Shown here: positions 35,413-47,490 of the stretch, piece by piece | How positions within the stretch are numbered: position 1 is the stretch's first letter | Layout: each line of letters opens with the position of its first letter | NCBI GenBank assembly: GCA_947034895.1 | Contig: OX344765.1 | Span: 7,135,001 to 7,199,000 of the forward strand | Reading direction: 5' to 3' | Source of the DNA: Rhytidiadelphus loreus | Lineage: Eukaryota > Streptophyta > Bryopsida > Hypnales > Hylocomiaceae | DNA length: 64,000 nt | The notes under the pieces: model-generated | Database searches by the model: none | What the model saw: the letters and a program-made list of their open reading frames with translations, nothing else | What the model was told of the DNA's origin: nothing | Position numbers and translations under genes: made by a program

Positions 35413-37846
35413 CTAACTAAAACCAATGACTTGACCAATAGCAAGTTTTTTCACAAATGTAGAATCCATTACATCTTGGGCATATATAGGCCATTTTTTT
35501 TTGCATACTCTACATAGTCTTCTCTTCTTTTCCATGGACCATGCTCTATAAATTCCATAAACACTGGGGACAAATTTTGAATAACCTGTCACTCTACCAG
35601 GCCATTTTTTGGTCAACTCTTTTCCTAACTTCATTTGGAATGCCAAATGGATCATAGGATTTGATAAGAACTTGAAACTTAAATCGCTGTGAATTATTCA
35701 AGAATTGACAATTGTCGTGTCCAAAAGAAAATGGAAGAGCCATCTGTCAATGTGCTATAATATCCTCGGAGTTGGTCAGCACTATCTACTCCTCTCATAT
35801 TCCTTTGGTACTGCAGATGCATGGGGCTGGTTAGCACTAGTTTTTTTTGCCCCCTTTGTCCTTTCTCTGCACAGTTTCTTCATCTCCATCCTTTGAGTGC
35901 GCCTCAGCATGCGTGGATAAAAGCAAAACGGGAACCTTGTCTTTCCAAACAGCAGCACAAATTTTGCGTGACACATGCATGCGAGAATCCATCCACCCCA
36001 AAGGATTTTTTTAGTTATATTTTTGTCCTACATTTTTCTTAGTACATATTTTCAATTCGACTTCAACGTTCCTGTTGCCATAGTGGCTTGGTTCAGTAAT
36101 TGCAGAAATAATGAAACTAATGTGAAAAATCTATCAATTGTTACAATATGCCCTCATCCATGTAGAGTTTCCATTAGGTCCATCACAACTTGTGCTCCTT
36201 GCATTCCTATCCCTTTTTCTGTTTTTGCTACGAATTAGCTACCCATGTCTTGTTCCGGCACTTGAACTTAGGCAATGTGTTCGGGGTCTTTTCTACAATA
36301 AACCTTAAAAGTCCACATATACTTCATGACAACATCAGCCAATGCCCAAACCTTTATGTCAAAACTCATTGGTTTTGCGGACATGTATTGCCTTATAGGG
36401 TTGTATTGACCCTTGTATCTGACCATGGATTCATCAATAGTCACTTGTTGATGAGGTTTCCACAATTTCTCACATCTCTCTCACATAACTTCATGTAGCC
36501 ATCGCACTTTTCCAATTTTATCAATCCCTCCATTTGAAACATGCAAACATCTTGTTATACTTTCAAATCTTTCTTGAGTGAAAAATTGTGATATGACTGG
36601 ACAATGCAAGAGAGGCTCATCTTTTGTCCAATAACATCTTATATTTGGCAGTTTTTTCACACCCATAAACGATAAGATCCCCAAGTATGCGCGGAATTCA
36701 TGGTACTCTAAAGGAGTCCAATCTAAACCACCATTTGTTTGACATGTTCGTTTATCTCGCACTACTAAAGCATAACGGTTAGTCTCCTTAACAATTTTGG
36801 TAATTGTTCTAGGAGTCCAATGCTTCTCAAACATAGTGAAACATGTTGGCAATACTTCATATGGAATTGTAGAACCAGGTTCTGGTCCTATGAAGGGCAA
36901 TGGGGGACTCACATAATTTCTAACACCAGCTATCCAAGTCTCGTTGGCAAACTCCACAAACATAGGATCCATTGCCACATTGTTTTCCTTAGAGGACCCT
37001 TTTGATTTTAGTGGAATTCTACTTCGTGAAGTTTTCAATGATCTACTTATTCCAGTATGTCCCCTACTGGACTTGCTTGGTCCTTCTTCCATTGGACTGT
37101 GAAGGGGGGGATGCATACCTAGTCGTGCTTTCCTTCGAAGTTGAAGGATGGATGGAGGCTTCCGTGTTGATTGCTGATAGTAGATGAATTGATTTTACAG
37201 GAGCCGTTTGCGCCTCATCATGTTTTTCTTTGCCATAGTCCGTAGCACCACCTACTTGTCTTCATGTTTGAAATAACATAGCCAATGCATGTTCGTCCAA
37301 ACGAAACGCATCCTCTTTGCAATGGCTACGTTTGTTGTTAAGGTTGGTTTTGAAGCTTTCAAAGGACGAATTAGTACTAAAATCCTCTTCGCTGTACAGC
37401 TCACTGTCGTTGTCAATGTTGGGGTCAAGCAATGAGTCTTCCGATGCTTCCGACGATGAAGCTTGGCCATATTCTCTTTGTGTTTCCGTGAACTCAACAT
37501 TTCTCGTGCGTCGTTGTTGCCAGTTCATTTCGAACTTCAGCGATCTCCAACAAATGTCTTCTTCTACTCCATTTTCAAATCTGATTGTTGTTCTCTGCTC
37601 TTTTGAGAGTGGGTCCACAAACTCATTCATCATCATCATTGATATCCACTTCTCTATGCTAGGTTGTATTGGTTCACCTCCATCGTGTTGCAGAAGTTCA
37701 ACCTGAAGACTGATGGCATGCAAAAGGGCATGGACTCTTTCGGTTTCCTTTTGACATTTTTGAGAGTGTCGGCTTGTGGATGCAATGTTGGGATCCAAGT
37801 GCTGCAGAGGAGTGGACAACGTTGATGGCGAAGGTCTTAGCCGCAT
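35413..37846 (-). pseudogene. piggyBac-type transposase, broken
   Basis: On the minus strand 37846-37262 is an acidic N-terminal region (194 codons). After a frame change, 37116-36481 encodes the start of the DDE_Tnp_1_7 domain (FEKHWTPRTITKIVKETN, YLGILSFMGVKKLPNIRCYW, FFTQERFESITRCLH). In the same frame past a TGA come VTIDESMVRYKGQ and KPMSFDIKVWALAD (36465-36268), then, past further stops, GHIVTIDRFF (second Asp, near 36120) and ATGTLKSN. The block 35655-35413 carries KRRLCRVCKKK, the start of the C-terminal zinc-binding region, whose later Cys residues are lost. The first two catalytic Asp positions are visible; I could not place the third. Several stops and at least one frameshift make it non-functional. 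The domesticated-gene alternative is ruled out for this copy by the stops. Confidence 0.88.
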
Positions 37847-38833
37847 ATTGAAAGGGGTAATCGAATTGTAAGGTGTACTTCGTCACCATTCTAGGTGTCT
37901 CCTTACTATCCTTGTTTTACAGAAGTTGATAGTTCTGGTTTGCATGGTATGCTAGGTCCTTTTTTTATTTAGGTCAATATTGTTTTCACAGAAGAGCTGG
38001 ATAAGCTGCACCTTTGATTTGACATCTCTCGCCTCTTAGGATCCACGGCCTTCCATTGCAATGAAAATCCTACCACACAAAACAATACATTGAGGATGTT
38101 GTCGAAGAAGAAAACTGTGGACAATTTGCGATAACAGAATGGTGAGGAAGAAAGTGCGACTAAGTAATCCATAATTCAACGGAGACTACCTTCAATCGGA
38201 GAGCTTTAGGCTTACAAGTCATTTTAATAGACTTCAGAACATGACTTTAGTAGACTAAAATCGATTAGGTTAGCGATGGAGTGGAACCAAATTCTACCTA
38301 CTCGAGTCAGTGGCTTCAAAAAAATATTACACCAATGTCAACATAGTAATGTTGTTTCAATTTTGTGTAATCCTGAATTTTGCAAAGCAAGTCACTTGAC
38401 TTATAAATTACAGAGCAACAAATCAACAAACCAACAACGTCAGAAAGGTCAATGGCTTCAAAAGCAGTCTTTGTGTATTATAATTGCAGAAGTTATAGTA
38501 CATTGTAAAATTGTGTGCATTTTTGGTAACAAATGGCAAGAGGCAAAAGATAACACAAAGACAATGTCAACACAACTTGTATACAAATAACTTTATTTCA
38601 GAAACATGTTTGGTGCGTAGTGTAAGCAGACTGTAAAATTTTCTTAGTCCCTTCTTCTTGTAAAGCACAAAGTAATAGCACGTTTCTTAGTCTTATTAAC
38701 TAGGTTGTTGTGACTCGTACCAGGAGACTAATTGAGAAGGATTGTCGCAGTTGGGTACTAGATCGCTAACTATCTAACATGAGTTCTCAAGTAGTCCATG
38801 TCTTTTTTGTTTTCTTGCTGGTTCTTACTGTAG
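37847..38833. other. Upstream flank of the piggyBac remnant
   Basis: No TTAA-CCC terminus and no gene recognised. Frames on either strand are short. Confidence 0.4.
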
Positions 38834-39173
38834 CTAATGGATGGAAATTTTCTTGGCAGGGGGGAAGGTGTTGACAACCTCTTCATTTTGCATCCAATGA
38901 GGTAGTTTTCTTTTTACAATGGGTTGCTCCTTTGACGAAGTAAAGGAAATTTGTAGACATGATGCACTTGATGCCACCGTCACAACGTCGACGATCATTG
39001 ACTGAGAAGCATTGCACTGCACATTTTTAGGTCTACGTTCAAAGAGCTCCAATAGTTTTTCTTGCAAGATAGAAGTTCAACAAGAAAGTTTAGGGGTTTC
39101 AATTTTTTGTTATCCTCTTTGTTTCAATCAACTAAAGGTCTGCCAATGAAGGATTTGAAGTTGTCTGAGGCAT
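38834..39173 (-). other. Possible small-gene remnant with KRKLPHWM motif
   Basis: On the minus strand an ATG at 39173 reads MPQTTSNPSLADL then stops. From 39067 a frame reads EKLLELFERRPKNVQ and, near its end, KRKLPHWMQNEE, finishing at 38834. Joining the two would give a small protein, but no splice pair keeps the phase, so it may be a pseudogene or chance. KRKLPHWM resembles the Ku-binding motif (basic, LP, x, W) of animal APLF/CYREN; this is resemblance only. Confidence 0.2.
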
Positions 39174-42130
39174 TTCGTTTCCACTGTTTCTAGAGAGAGA
39201 GATGAGTGCTTGCAATAGCAATATCCATTGCACTAGGGTTTTTTCTAATGTCGTGCTTGGGGACTCTACAAACTTGATGCTGACCTGACGCGTTGTGCTT
39301 CATAAAATGATAGGCTCAAGGATAGAGATGGATGCCGACTTAGATTCTACATAGAGCTTGAAGGATTGAATGCATGCATACTGTATAGAGATAATTAACG
39401 TCTCAATATGTTCATACTATTTAGTCCAGCTCGCATAGCAATTTTTTAATGTCTGTCAATTGCAAGACAGGCTTCTGAAGTCTCTACATTTGACTTGGCT
39501 TCATTCGGACCAAGTCTAGTGAGTTGAGACCAACCAGGAATGTCTATGGAGGTTGGTCCTTACTGAATGAACATATTTTCTTTTAAAAATTTATGAAAGA
39601 ATGGTTTTGAGTTAATTATTTTCTACTTGAGTATGAGTGGACATTCATTCTTTGAAAATGCCAACCTACAATGGTTGCTTCTATTTAGTGTAAATTTTAA
39701 AGACTTACTTTATTCAGGAATTATATCATAGAAAAAAAATTCTAAGGCTGAATCCAATAAATGGACAATTGTTCTTAAAAACAACATAGTATATGAAGTT
39801 TTCTAGAAAGGTGCAGACGTCCATGCAGGTATTAATGTACTATAGTTATACCAGAAGTTCAAGAAACATTTTAGGATCTTTTTTAACTCTCAATTACAAA
39901 AATGTTAACCACCAATGCCTAACTTCAGAATCATGAAACAATAAAGTAGGATCTGTCCAAAGCATTGGATTGAAGCATTATAGCTGATTAGGTGTTTTCA
40001 GTTTTAAAATGAAGGCCTGTGAGTGTTTCTAACTCCACCCTTAAGTCAAAAAGTTGCACACAAGTTCTAGCGGCATAAGTTAATAATTCAACTGGGTGAA
40101 TTGTAAACTTAGTGTTCTTTGGCCTTCCAAGCAATGGACACTTTGTTATGTTGATTTTTACCTAATTTAAGTGATTCAAAACACTCTAATAGTTAAGAAA
40201 TAAATGTGATTAAACTTCTTGCTAAACTAAAATTTTATCTAAACTAAATCAAAGAATGCAATTTGCCCTTTCCGAAATGGTAAAGCAAGTTGGATTCTGA
40301 TATTCCTAGTGAAAGTTATGCGTGGATGAAATTCGACCCTAATTCTATCCTAAAAACTTCATCCGTCAACTAAAAATAGCAAATTAATGTGAAATAATTC
40401 TAAATTTCAGGGTTGAAAGGTTAATTAATTTAACTAATGGGATTTTTAGAAAAAACCTAATTTTGACCTATTTTAGGAATTTTCATCCAAATTTAGGTCA
40501 AATCTTCATCCACACTTTTATCCTTCCAAGTCAGAGTAATTTTAAAAGTAAAAGGTGGATTTGGAATCTTCAAAAGATTCTCTAAAAGATTATGGTTTCA
40601 AAAGATTTCCTAGTCGTGCATTGAGAATATTCCTAATTGTTCTTTAATTAATTCTAATTCTAAGTTATTATTCTAAATTTAGTGATATTCTAGGGTTTTA
40701 TGGTTTTTATGGTTAAAATGATCAATTATCTTCCTATTAAGATAAAAAGTAAGGATTTAGGACTTTGAGGTGAAAACTTTTAAATGGCTGAAAATTCCCC
40801 TTAGTTGGATGGAATTTGTTCCTTTAATAATTTTCAAGAGAATAAGGAGATAAATTAGGTTTTGACTTTCCCTAATTATTCTATTATTCCCTAAGTTCCT
40901 AAATTAGGTTAGATTCCTTTTGAGATTCTTTTGGATGAAATTACTATTCGTTTTTCCAAATTAATTCAAAGTTAATCTAATTATTACTTTTGTGATTAAA
41001 TTTCCAAAGGTTTTATAACGATTTTAAATTCTTACTAGCTATTGGATTCCTAATTGTTAATTTTGTTAGTTTAAGTTTTTTAATCTAAATTTTAAAAGAA
41101 TGAAAAGAAAAGAAAAGACAAAAGACAAATTTTGAAGTTCATACCTCGGTATCAAGAATGTTGGTGGATCCGTCATCACAAAACACCATCATGATTGTAT
41201 CCATGTAGTCCTACATTATCTTTCATAAAATTTGTCAAATTTTAGTGAGTTCTTGGTTAATTGTTTGTTGAATCGTTATCCTAAGCCTATCTAAAAAGTC
41301 CAATTTTGTTAGTTTTAATAGTAGTTAGGGTTTTCGATATAAAGTAATTCATTTAAATTCTCTAATTCTAATGAATAGTAATATTATTCTTTTGTCAATT
41401 GTTTAATAGTTTTTAGTTTAATATTCCAAAGATATTAGTTGTTTTTTGTTTCTATCTATTTGGCTTATTAGGCCTAATAAAACAAATCCCCAAACTACAA
41501 ACAAACAACTAATTTGGCTTTGGAATCCTAGTTAATAACTAAAACCAAATGAATGAATAGTATTCTAATAAAATAATCAAAAACAATAAAAAATAAATCT
41601 ATCGATGAATAGTAGAAAGAATAAACCGAATAAACAATACCAAAACAATTAATTGATGAATAGTTAGATTCTTACCTTAATAGTTGTTTAATCTTGTAAT
41701 TCCTTCATGTGTCGAATTTCTTCCTTCTTATTCTTCTTTGTTCTTCAATCCCTCATTTGTTTTTTTGCAATTTGAAGTTGGCTATGGAGGTTAGAGAGGC
41801 GAATTAGTGTTTCACCGGGAAATGAGAGAGTTTCTCAAAGAATGTTGGAGAGAAGATTTAGTTTGATTGGCCCCCAAGTTTTTGAACATGACAATTGCAA
41901 TCGAATTTTAGAAGAATTTTAGTTGTTAGTACTTTTTGAAATCAAGCATGCTTGATTCTTAAACGTGATTTGCTTTCCAAGGTTCTGAAATGTTTTCCAA
42001 AGCTCTGTTTGTTAAGTTCAGTATTAAAGCATCAGCCGAACTGGCCTGGACTCTACTCCAACTAAGCCACTGGCTTCTTGAATTCGGTACTCACCTCCCA
42101 CTGCAACTCTGCAAGGTGCCGTTGGCTGGT
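39174..42130. other. AT-rich intergenic DNA
   Basis: No gene recognised. Around 40311-40371 a TGGATGAAATTC...AACTTCATCC pair after AAAGTTATG matches the dispersed motif near 29.2 and 29.65 kb in opposite orientation. From 40.6 to 41.7 kb there are many TTAATT/CTAATTCTAA strings. Confidence 0.4.
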
Positions 42131-42142
42131 CCCTAGTCACGC

Positions 42143-42314
42143 GTTCAGTCGTTCCCGCAGCATTCCCCAGCGTCCAGTCGTTCCCGACAACCATTCCCCA
42201 ATGTCCAGTCATTCCCGCAGCGGTGCCCCAGCGTCCAGTCGTTCCCGACAACGTTCCCAACGTCCAATCGTTCCCGACAGCGTTCCCCAACGTCCAGTCG
42301 TTCCCGTAGCCGGT
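42143..42314. repeat. 30-bp GC-richer minisatellite, about six copies
   Basis: Units of the form CGTCCAGTCGTTCCCGACA plus a CGTTCCCCAA-type linker repeat about every 30 bases with small variations (cagcattcccc, caaccattcccc, cagcggtgcccc, caacgttccc). It is a GC-richer island in AT-rich DNA. The frames it opens on both strands are repeat artefacts. Confidence 0.85.
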
Positions 42315-42706
42315 TGTTTCCAGCAGTCCTTGCCTGTCCAGGTCTCTGGTGACTCCCGCCATTGCTCGGGCTGGAATCGGTACAACTAAGAGCTTTTGAT
42401 TTTCAAAATTTTAAAGACTAAATATTTTGTAAGGAAAGAAACCCAAACAATCTTTTTTTAAATCATCCATTAAAAGCAACGTTAATTTCTGTGGTAATGG
42501 AAATAACACAAGGATAACTATTTTCGATAATTTTTTAAGATGAAATTGAATTCTAACAAATTAATGAAACAAAACAAAGCAACAATTGGTAGTTTGGAAG
42601 CAAAATACCTCCACAACGTACATAAGCAAAAGAGAAATATTTCAAGGTCTCTTGGACTTTAAATAAGTTTCAAAGGAATATTATTTCCTTGATCCTTATT
42701 ATTAAA

Positions 42707-42892
42707 GTCAAAGCTTCGCCTTGTGGGGAATAAATCCAAGTATTAGTATTTTTCACAAAGGCAAATTTTAATTCCAAAGTCAAAGCTCCGCCGTGCGGGA
42801 GCAACCCCAAGATTTAACAAACAAATCAAAGTCTCAAGTACCCGTTTCTAGGTGTCACAATCAAAGCTCCACCGTGCGGGAGCAACCCTAGG
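42707..42892. repeat. Three spaced copies of a TCAAAGCTCCGCCGTGCGGG unit
   Basis: TCAAAGCTTCGCCTTGTGGG, TCAAAGCTCCGCCGTGCGGG and TCAAAGCTCCACCGTGCGGG occur near 42708, 42780 and 42862, each followed by AGCAACCC-like sequence. Nearby, GACAGTGTTTAACCGAA occurs twice (about 42967 and 43049), and TTTTGGGGCTTGAAGCCTCC twice (about 43279 and 43380). Confidence 0.7.
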
Positions 42893-45607
42893 AATAACCA
42901 ATAATCAATATCCAATGACCCAAACTAGTATTTTGAAAAATTAATACTTAAAGGAAGTACATATGACAGTGTTTAACCGAACATTAAAAACTAATTTCCA
43001 AAATCCCAAACAAAATTCTAGTTTAATCACTAAAGGATGTACACATGACAGTGTTTAACCGAATATTAGCAATTATTCAAACCAAACACCCATTATACAA
43101 CGAGTTTGGGCACGTGGTGATGTTCAAAACCTTTTGGCAAAGTCTAGCTTTGTCGCTTTAAAGTTTTAAGTTCACAAACTAGTATCAATTCACACAAATA
43201 GTTGGTTAGTATCCAAAAGAACAATAAGATCAAATAAGAGTTTGGGAACTACTCCCACAACTCCCACAATATCAAAATTTTGGGGCTTGAAGCCTCCAAA
43301 TTCAAGAAAGAAGTTTAGTTAACACAAACAACACTAGAGTTAGGGGATTTCCTCCGCTTAAACTCTTGAAAAGCAAAGTTTTGGGGCTTGAAGCCTCCAA
43401 ATTGAAACAAGAAAAGAAAGCTTTGAAGGGACCCTTCGGACCTTCAAAGTACAAGAGAATAGAAGAAAATAGAAGAAAATAGCCAAAACTTGGCTTTAAA
43501 AGTGCTCCGACAAGTGTCGATAGCATGACAAGAGCAACAACAAGAATGAAACAAAAGCATGAGGGCCACGAACAACCCTAAAGAAGGGCCTTATATACTC
43601 GCTCCCAACCCCCTCGATAAGTTGTTCGTAATTATTATCTTTACTTTCAATCTAGATATTTTGCTAAACTACCTAAACGCGTTTTCTAAATAATCTTTGT
43701 TTAATCGAAAGGAAGGTTCTCAAGCGAATTCCTTCTAGGCCCTAAATGGCCTTAAAATCTTTTCCCAAATCAAATATTATTTCCCAAAGATATTTTGAAA
43801 ACCTATCTAATTAACCAAGATATTTTGCATTTTAATCTAGGGTTAGTTCTAAATTGTCTTTCTTTAGTCCAAAAGATGGCTTCTTTCGCAAGACAAGTAT
43901 CTTGGGCAAATCCAATCTTCGATTTTACAAGAGATATTTGCAAAATCCACCCAGATTAATCCAAAATTACCTTTTAAAAGTCAAACTAAGGGCTGACCCT
44001 CTCTATCTTTTGAAGGACAACTCGAAATTGAAAACAAATTGCGCCATCGCGTTCAGAAGACCCCAATTAGCCTAAAGAACCCCTCACCCCTACCTCTCCA
44101 GCCGTTTTAAAGCGCAAATTTGAGTCACGGTAACTTAAAACAAAAGTTAAAAATTTAATTTTTCGAGTTTGCGTTTTTCGATGAAATTGTCGGTCCTAAG
44201 TGGTTTAGAATATTCGTGGGAGTAAGAATTGACCCTTGAAACGCTCCATTCGAACACCGCTAGCTCTTGGTACGCTGGTCAACCCGCCACCAAGTTGTAA
44301 ATTCTTGTATAATTTGTTGTCGGTCCTAATTCTGGTACTTGGGAATGTCGGAATGTCTTCAAACTTGACAGGGCTCTTTATTGGCACACAAAACACTATC
44401 CTAATTTTTAGTGAGATTTTACCGCAACATTGGTAATTTCTAGGAATTTACGAATGCAGTTTTAAGCGGTTGACTTCCCATGGAGTCATCGTGGAGTTTT
44501 GTAAAATCCGGAAACTTTTAGGCAATCTTCTACAAGATGTCCATCAGCTAAGGGAAAAACCAAATCTCCAATAAGGTGCTATTTTTAGCAATTCCTTAAT
44601 AATTTTCACCCGAGGGGGAAATTATTCTTGATACCGGGGGAATCTTGGATGATCAGGCTTCTATTTGACCTCCTGGCATGCTTTGACCTAGAAAAGCACC
44701 TCTCTGTATGTTCCAATCATCATTTCCTCCATCTTGGTCTGTGAATGAATGTATTTCTCAAAATTATCTACAAACAACAAAACTAATTCTTTCAAGTTTG
44801 ATTTGAACCGACTCTAACTAGACTCTAACTTTTAACCAGTTTGTTACATGTGTACTTATAGTTGTTGTATTGCATGAACAAGACACTAGGACTGGTTAAC
44901 TTTCAAATCCTCACTTCGCTCGGAATTACTGACTTAACTACTTAATTTTACTAAAAAGACCTAAATTCAGTGAAAATGTAACGTCTTACGTATTTCACGC
45001 ATTTAAGGCCATTACACACCTCTTTGGTAGGGACTTCTACCAAAACCCACAATAATTGTATTTTTATATGTTTTTTCCTATTTTTCACTCAAAAATTAAT
45101 TAAAAATCGCGAAAAATAAGTTCCGAGTTCCAAGTGCCAACTTGAGGGCTCACAAGGCCCTACTCTCTAGAGGCAACCGATCGGAAGAACATACCTAACC
45201 TGGCAGCAAAGTAGACAGTATGTCTACTCTCCACCATTAATTTTTGTAAATCTTTGAAGAAAATATTTTGTATGTGTAGAATTCGTTGGACTACCTTGTG
45301 AAGCAAAGGTAGACATTTTCATATTTTGTAAAGATTAGGTACAACATAAATGTGCAGTAGTAGCATAGACATAGGTTTCAAATTTGTAGTGTACATTTGA
45401 GTTGCTTTTGCAAAATAGAATCAGAGTTCAAAACAATTTTTGACATTTTCTATTTCATTACAGTCAAAGAAAGCTACATCAAGGACGTCCATCTTCCACA
45501 TTCTTTGAAGTCAGTGATTCATGAGCAAGTTTGGCTGGAGAAAAAACGGAAATATGAACTACAATTACAAATGTAGCACTGAGGAGGAAGGTATGTCAGG
45601 TAGAGAA
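42893..45607. other. Repeat-bearing intergenic DNA, possible degenerate retroelement
   Basis: Contains the paired GACAGTGTTTAACCGAA and GGGGCTTGAAGCCTCC repeats and a TATA-like ccttatatactcgc near 43590. No reverse transcriptase, integrase or gag motif is visible and no long terminal repeat pair was found. It could be an old non-autonomous retroelement, but this is speculative. Confidence 0.3.
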
Positions 45608-46141
45608 TCATACTTGTGCCCATTTGTTTTTATTCGCAAATTGCTCTTCAACTATGAAACCATGGTAGTCAATTAAACCCTCATATAGAAAGTGTTGAGT
45701 CAACATCCACAAGTTGCTTGTGCATGCAATGTCAGTGCTAGTTTGTAATGAATAAGAAAGTATTGTTGCCTTCGGATGCTCAACCTTTGAAAATGGAAAC
45801 ACAACTTCTTGAATTATCCGATAGACTTCTGTTGAAAATCCATCCACATCTTCCTCTTTCCTTCTCTTTGTCTAACACGGAGTTTGAGCAGCCCACGAGT
45901 AAAATAGCCATCTAAGGCATGTTGCACTAGTATTGTGGGAATCATGGGTGTCGTTTTTCAGCTTTGGCAAACTCAACAGGAAACTTTCATTGAGGCAACC
46001 AATGATGAATTGAACTTGCCAAGGATTTTCATCGTGTTTTGTCACCAAATGTTCAACAATTGCACTAACATCAATGAGACACCAAGGAGGACATGGAGGA
46101 GGAGGAGGAAGAGTGAGCTCTATCAATTTCGACCTAGACAT
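45608..46141 (-). pseudogene. Unrecognised reading frame interrupted by one TAG
   Basis: On the minus strand an ATG at 46141 opens MSRSKLIELTLPPPPPCPPW and runs 89 codons to TAG (45874-45872). The same frame then stays open, with no new ATG, to a stop at 45608 (VYRIIQEVVFPFSKVEHPKA region). Near the end a GTATGA could be a splice donor. The whole would be about 178 codons with one stop. I recognise no domain. It may be a dead exon of an unknown gene or chance. Confidence 0.3.
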
Positions 46142-46689
46142 GGTGGTTGTGAGAATTGCAAGAGAAAAGCAACGCTTGAAGGACAGTAGTTCGTGGACTA
46201 GAACAACATAGTAAGCTTAGTGCATGAAGATCGGATTGTTAATCTTAGATTAGAGAGTTGTCGTCGAATTTATTGTCTTTGAAAAAATTGTGGCTTTCCA
46301 CGGCGGCTATGAATAGTAGCAGCATAGGCAACTGCCGAATTCAGTAGGCTGTTATCTGTTGCAGTGCATGGGCAACAACATATCATTTTATAATGTAATT
46401 ATGAAAACTTACCGAAGTCCTCATTCCATGTTGCCCTTATGGAAATGAAGAGAAGGGCAGTATGGGGGTATTATTGCCTGAGTCTATCTTTGTGCCTCCT
46501 TGAAACAATTTCGGCCGCCCCCAAAAATCGGTATTGCCAATAATGCTATTTCTAAGCTTTACTGTTCATGCACGTCTCCATCATCGTGGTTCCAAAAAAA
46601 CCTGATGAAAAATACCTCTCCTAAATCCACCACAATGGTTTTTTTTCATTCATCGGACGTCAGACGTTCGCATCAACTTTCAAGGATTA
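46142..46689. other. Intergenic DNA
   Basis: Short spacer between the interrupted frame and the repeat cluster; nothing recognised. Confidence 0.35.
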
Positions 46690-47490
46690 AAGTTTTTTGA
46701 GAGTCCTAAATTTTCAACCCCACAAGAGGTCTCTTTGTGCCAAAAAGGATTTCTTGGGGTGACAGTCCCGAAAAAAAATTAAGAAAAAAAGAAATTTATT
46801 TTTATTTTCAAATTAATTTAAAAAAAAATGAAAGTCCCAAACCCCCAAACCTTGCCAAGGGTCTCTTTGTACCGAGAGGGTTTTTTTGAGGTCACAAAGT
46901 CGCAAAACAATAATTGAAAAAAAAATAAAAAAATAATTTTTATTTTTATTTTTATTTTTATTTAGTTGAAAGTCTCAAACCCCCCAAATCTAGCCAAGGG
47001 TCTCTCTATACCAAGAGGGTTTTTTGAGGTGACAAAGTTACCAAAAAATATTTTTTTTAAATAAAAACTTGGTTGAAAAATCCAAACTCTAATCCCTGCC
47101 AAGGGTCTCTCTATATCGAGAGGGATTTTCTAGGGTGACAAAGCCGCAAAAGAAATTCAATAATTTTCAATAATTAAAAAATATATTTTTTATTATTATT
47201 TTCCCCTGAGATTCCCAATCCCCAAACAGTTTGAGGTTTAGGACTTTCAACCAAGATTGAGTTGTTTTTTAATTTTATTTTTTGTCGCGATTGTGACATT
47301 GTGTTACCTCCCAAAATCCCTCTCGGTACAGAGAGACCCCTAGTAGGATTTGGAATTTGGGACTTTCAACCAAAAATTTAAAATTTTTAAAAATAATAGT
47401 TTAATTTATTTTTTTAATTTGACTTTGTCACCCCCAAAAAACCCTCTCGGTACAAAGAGACACCTTGTAGGGTTTGGAATTTGGAACTTT
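46690..47490. repeat. Cluster of direct and inverted repeats around ACCGAGAGGG
   Basis: The phrase AAGGGTCTCTTTGTACCGAG followed by AGGGTTTTTTTGAGGTGACA occurs in direct orientation four times (near 46726 in a decayed form, 46858, 46996 and 47101). It occurs as the reverse complement twice (near 47319 and 47442). Between units lie A/T-rich spacers and CCCAAACCCC-like strings. The left half could pair with the right half to form a long imperfect hairpin centred near 47.2 kb. Confidence 0.8.

Noticed and set aside
42024..42389. Frames on both strands over the 30-bp minisatellite
   Set aside because: The 30-bp period keeps any stop-free frame open; peptides are simple repeats.
41146..44637. ATTCTTGATACCG in inverted orientation as ends of a large element
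   Set aside because: Only about 13-15 bases match and no target duplication or further terminal similarity is present; probably chance.
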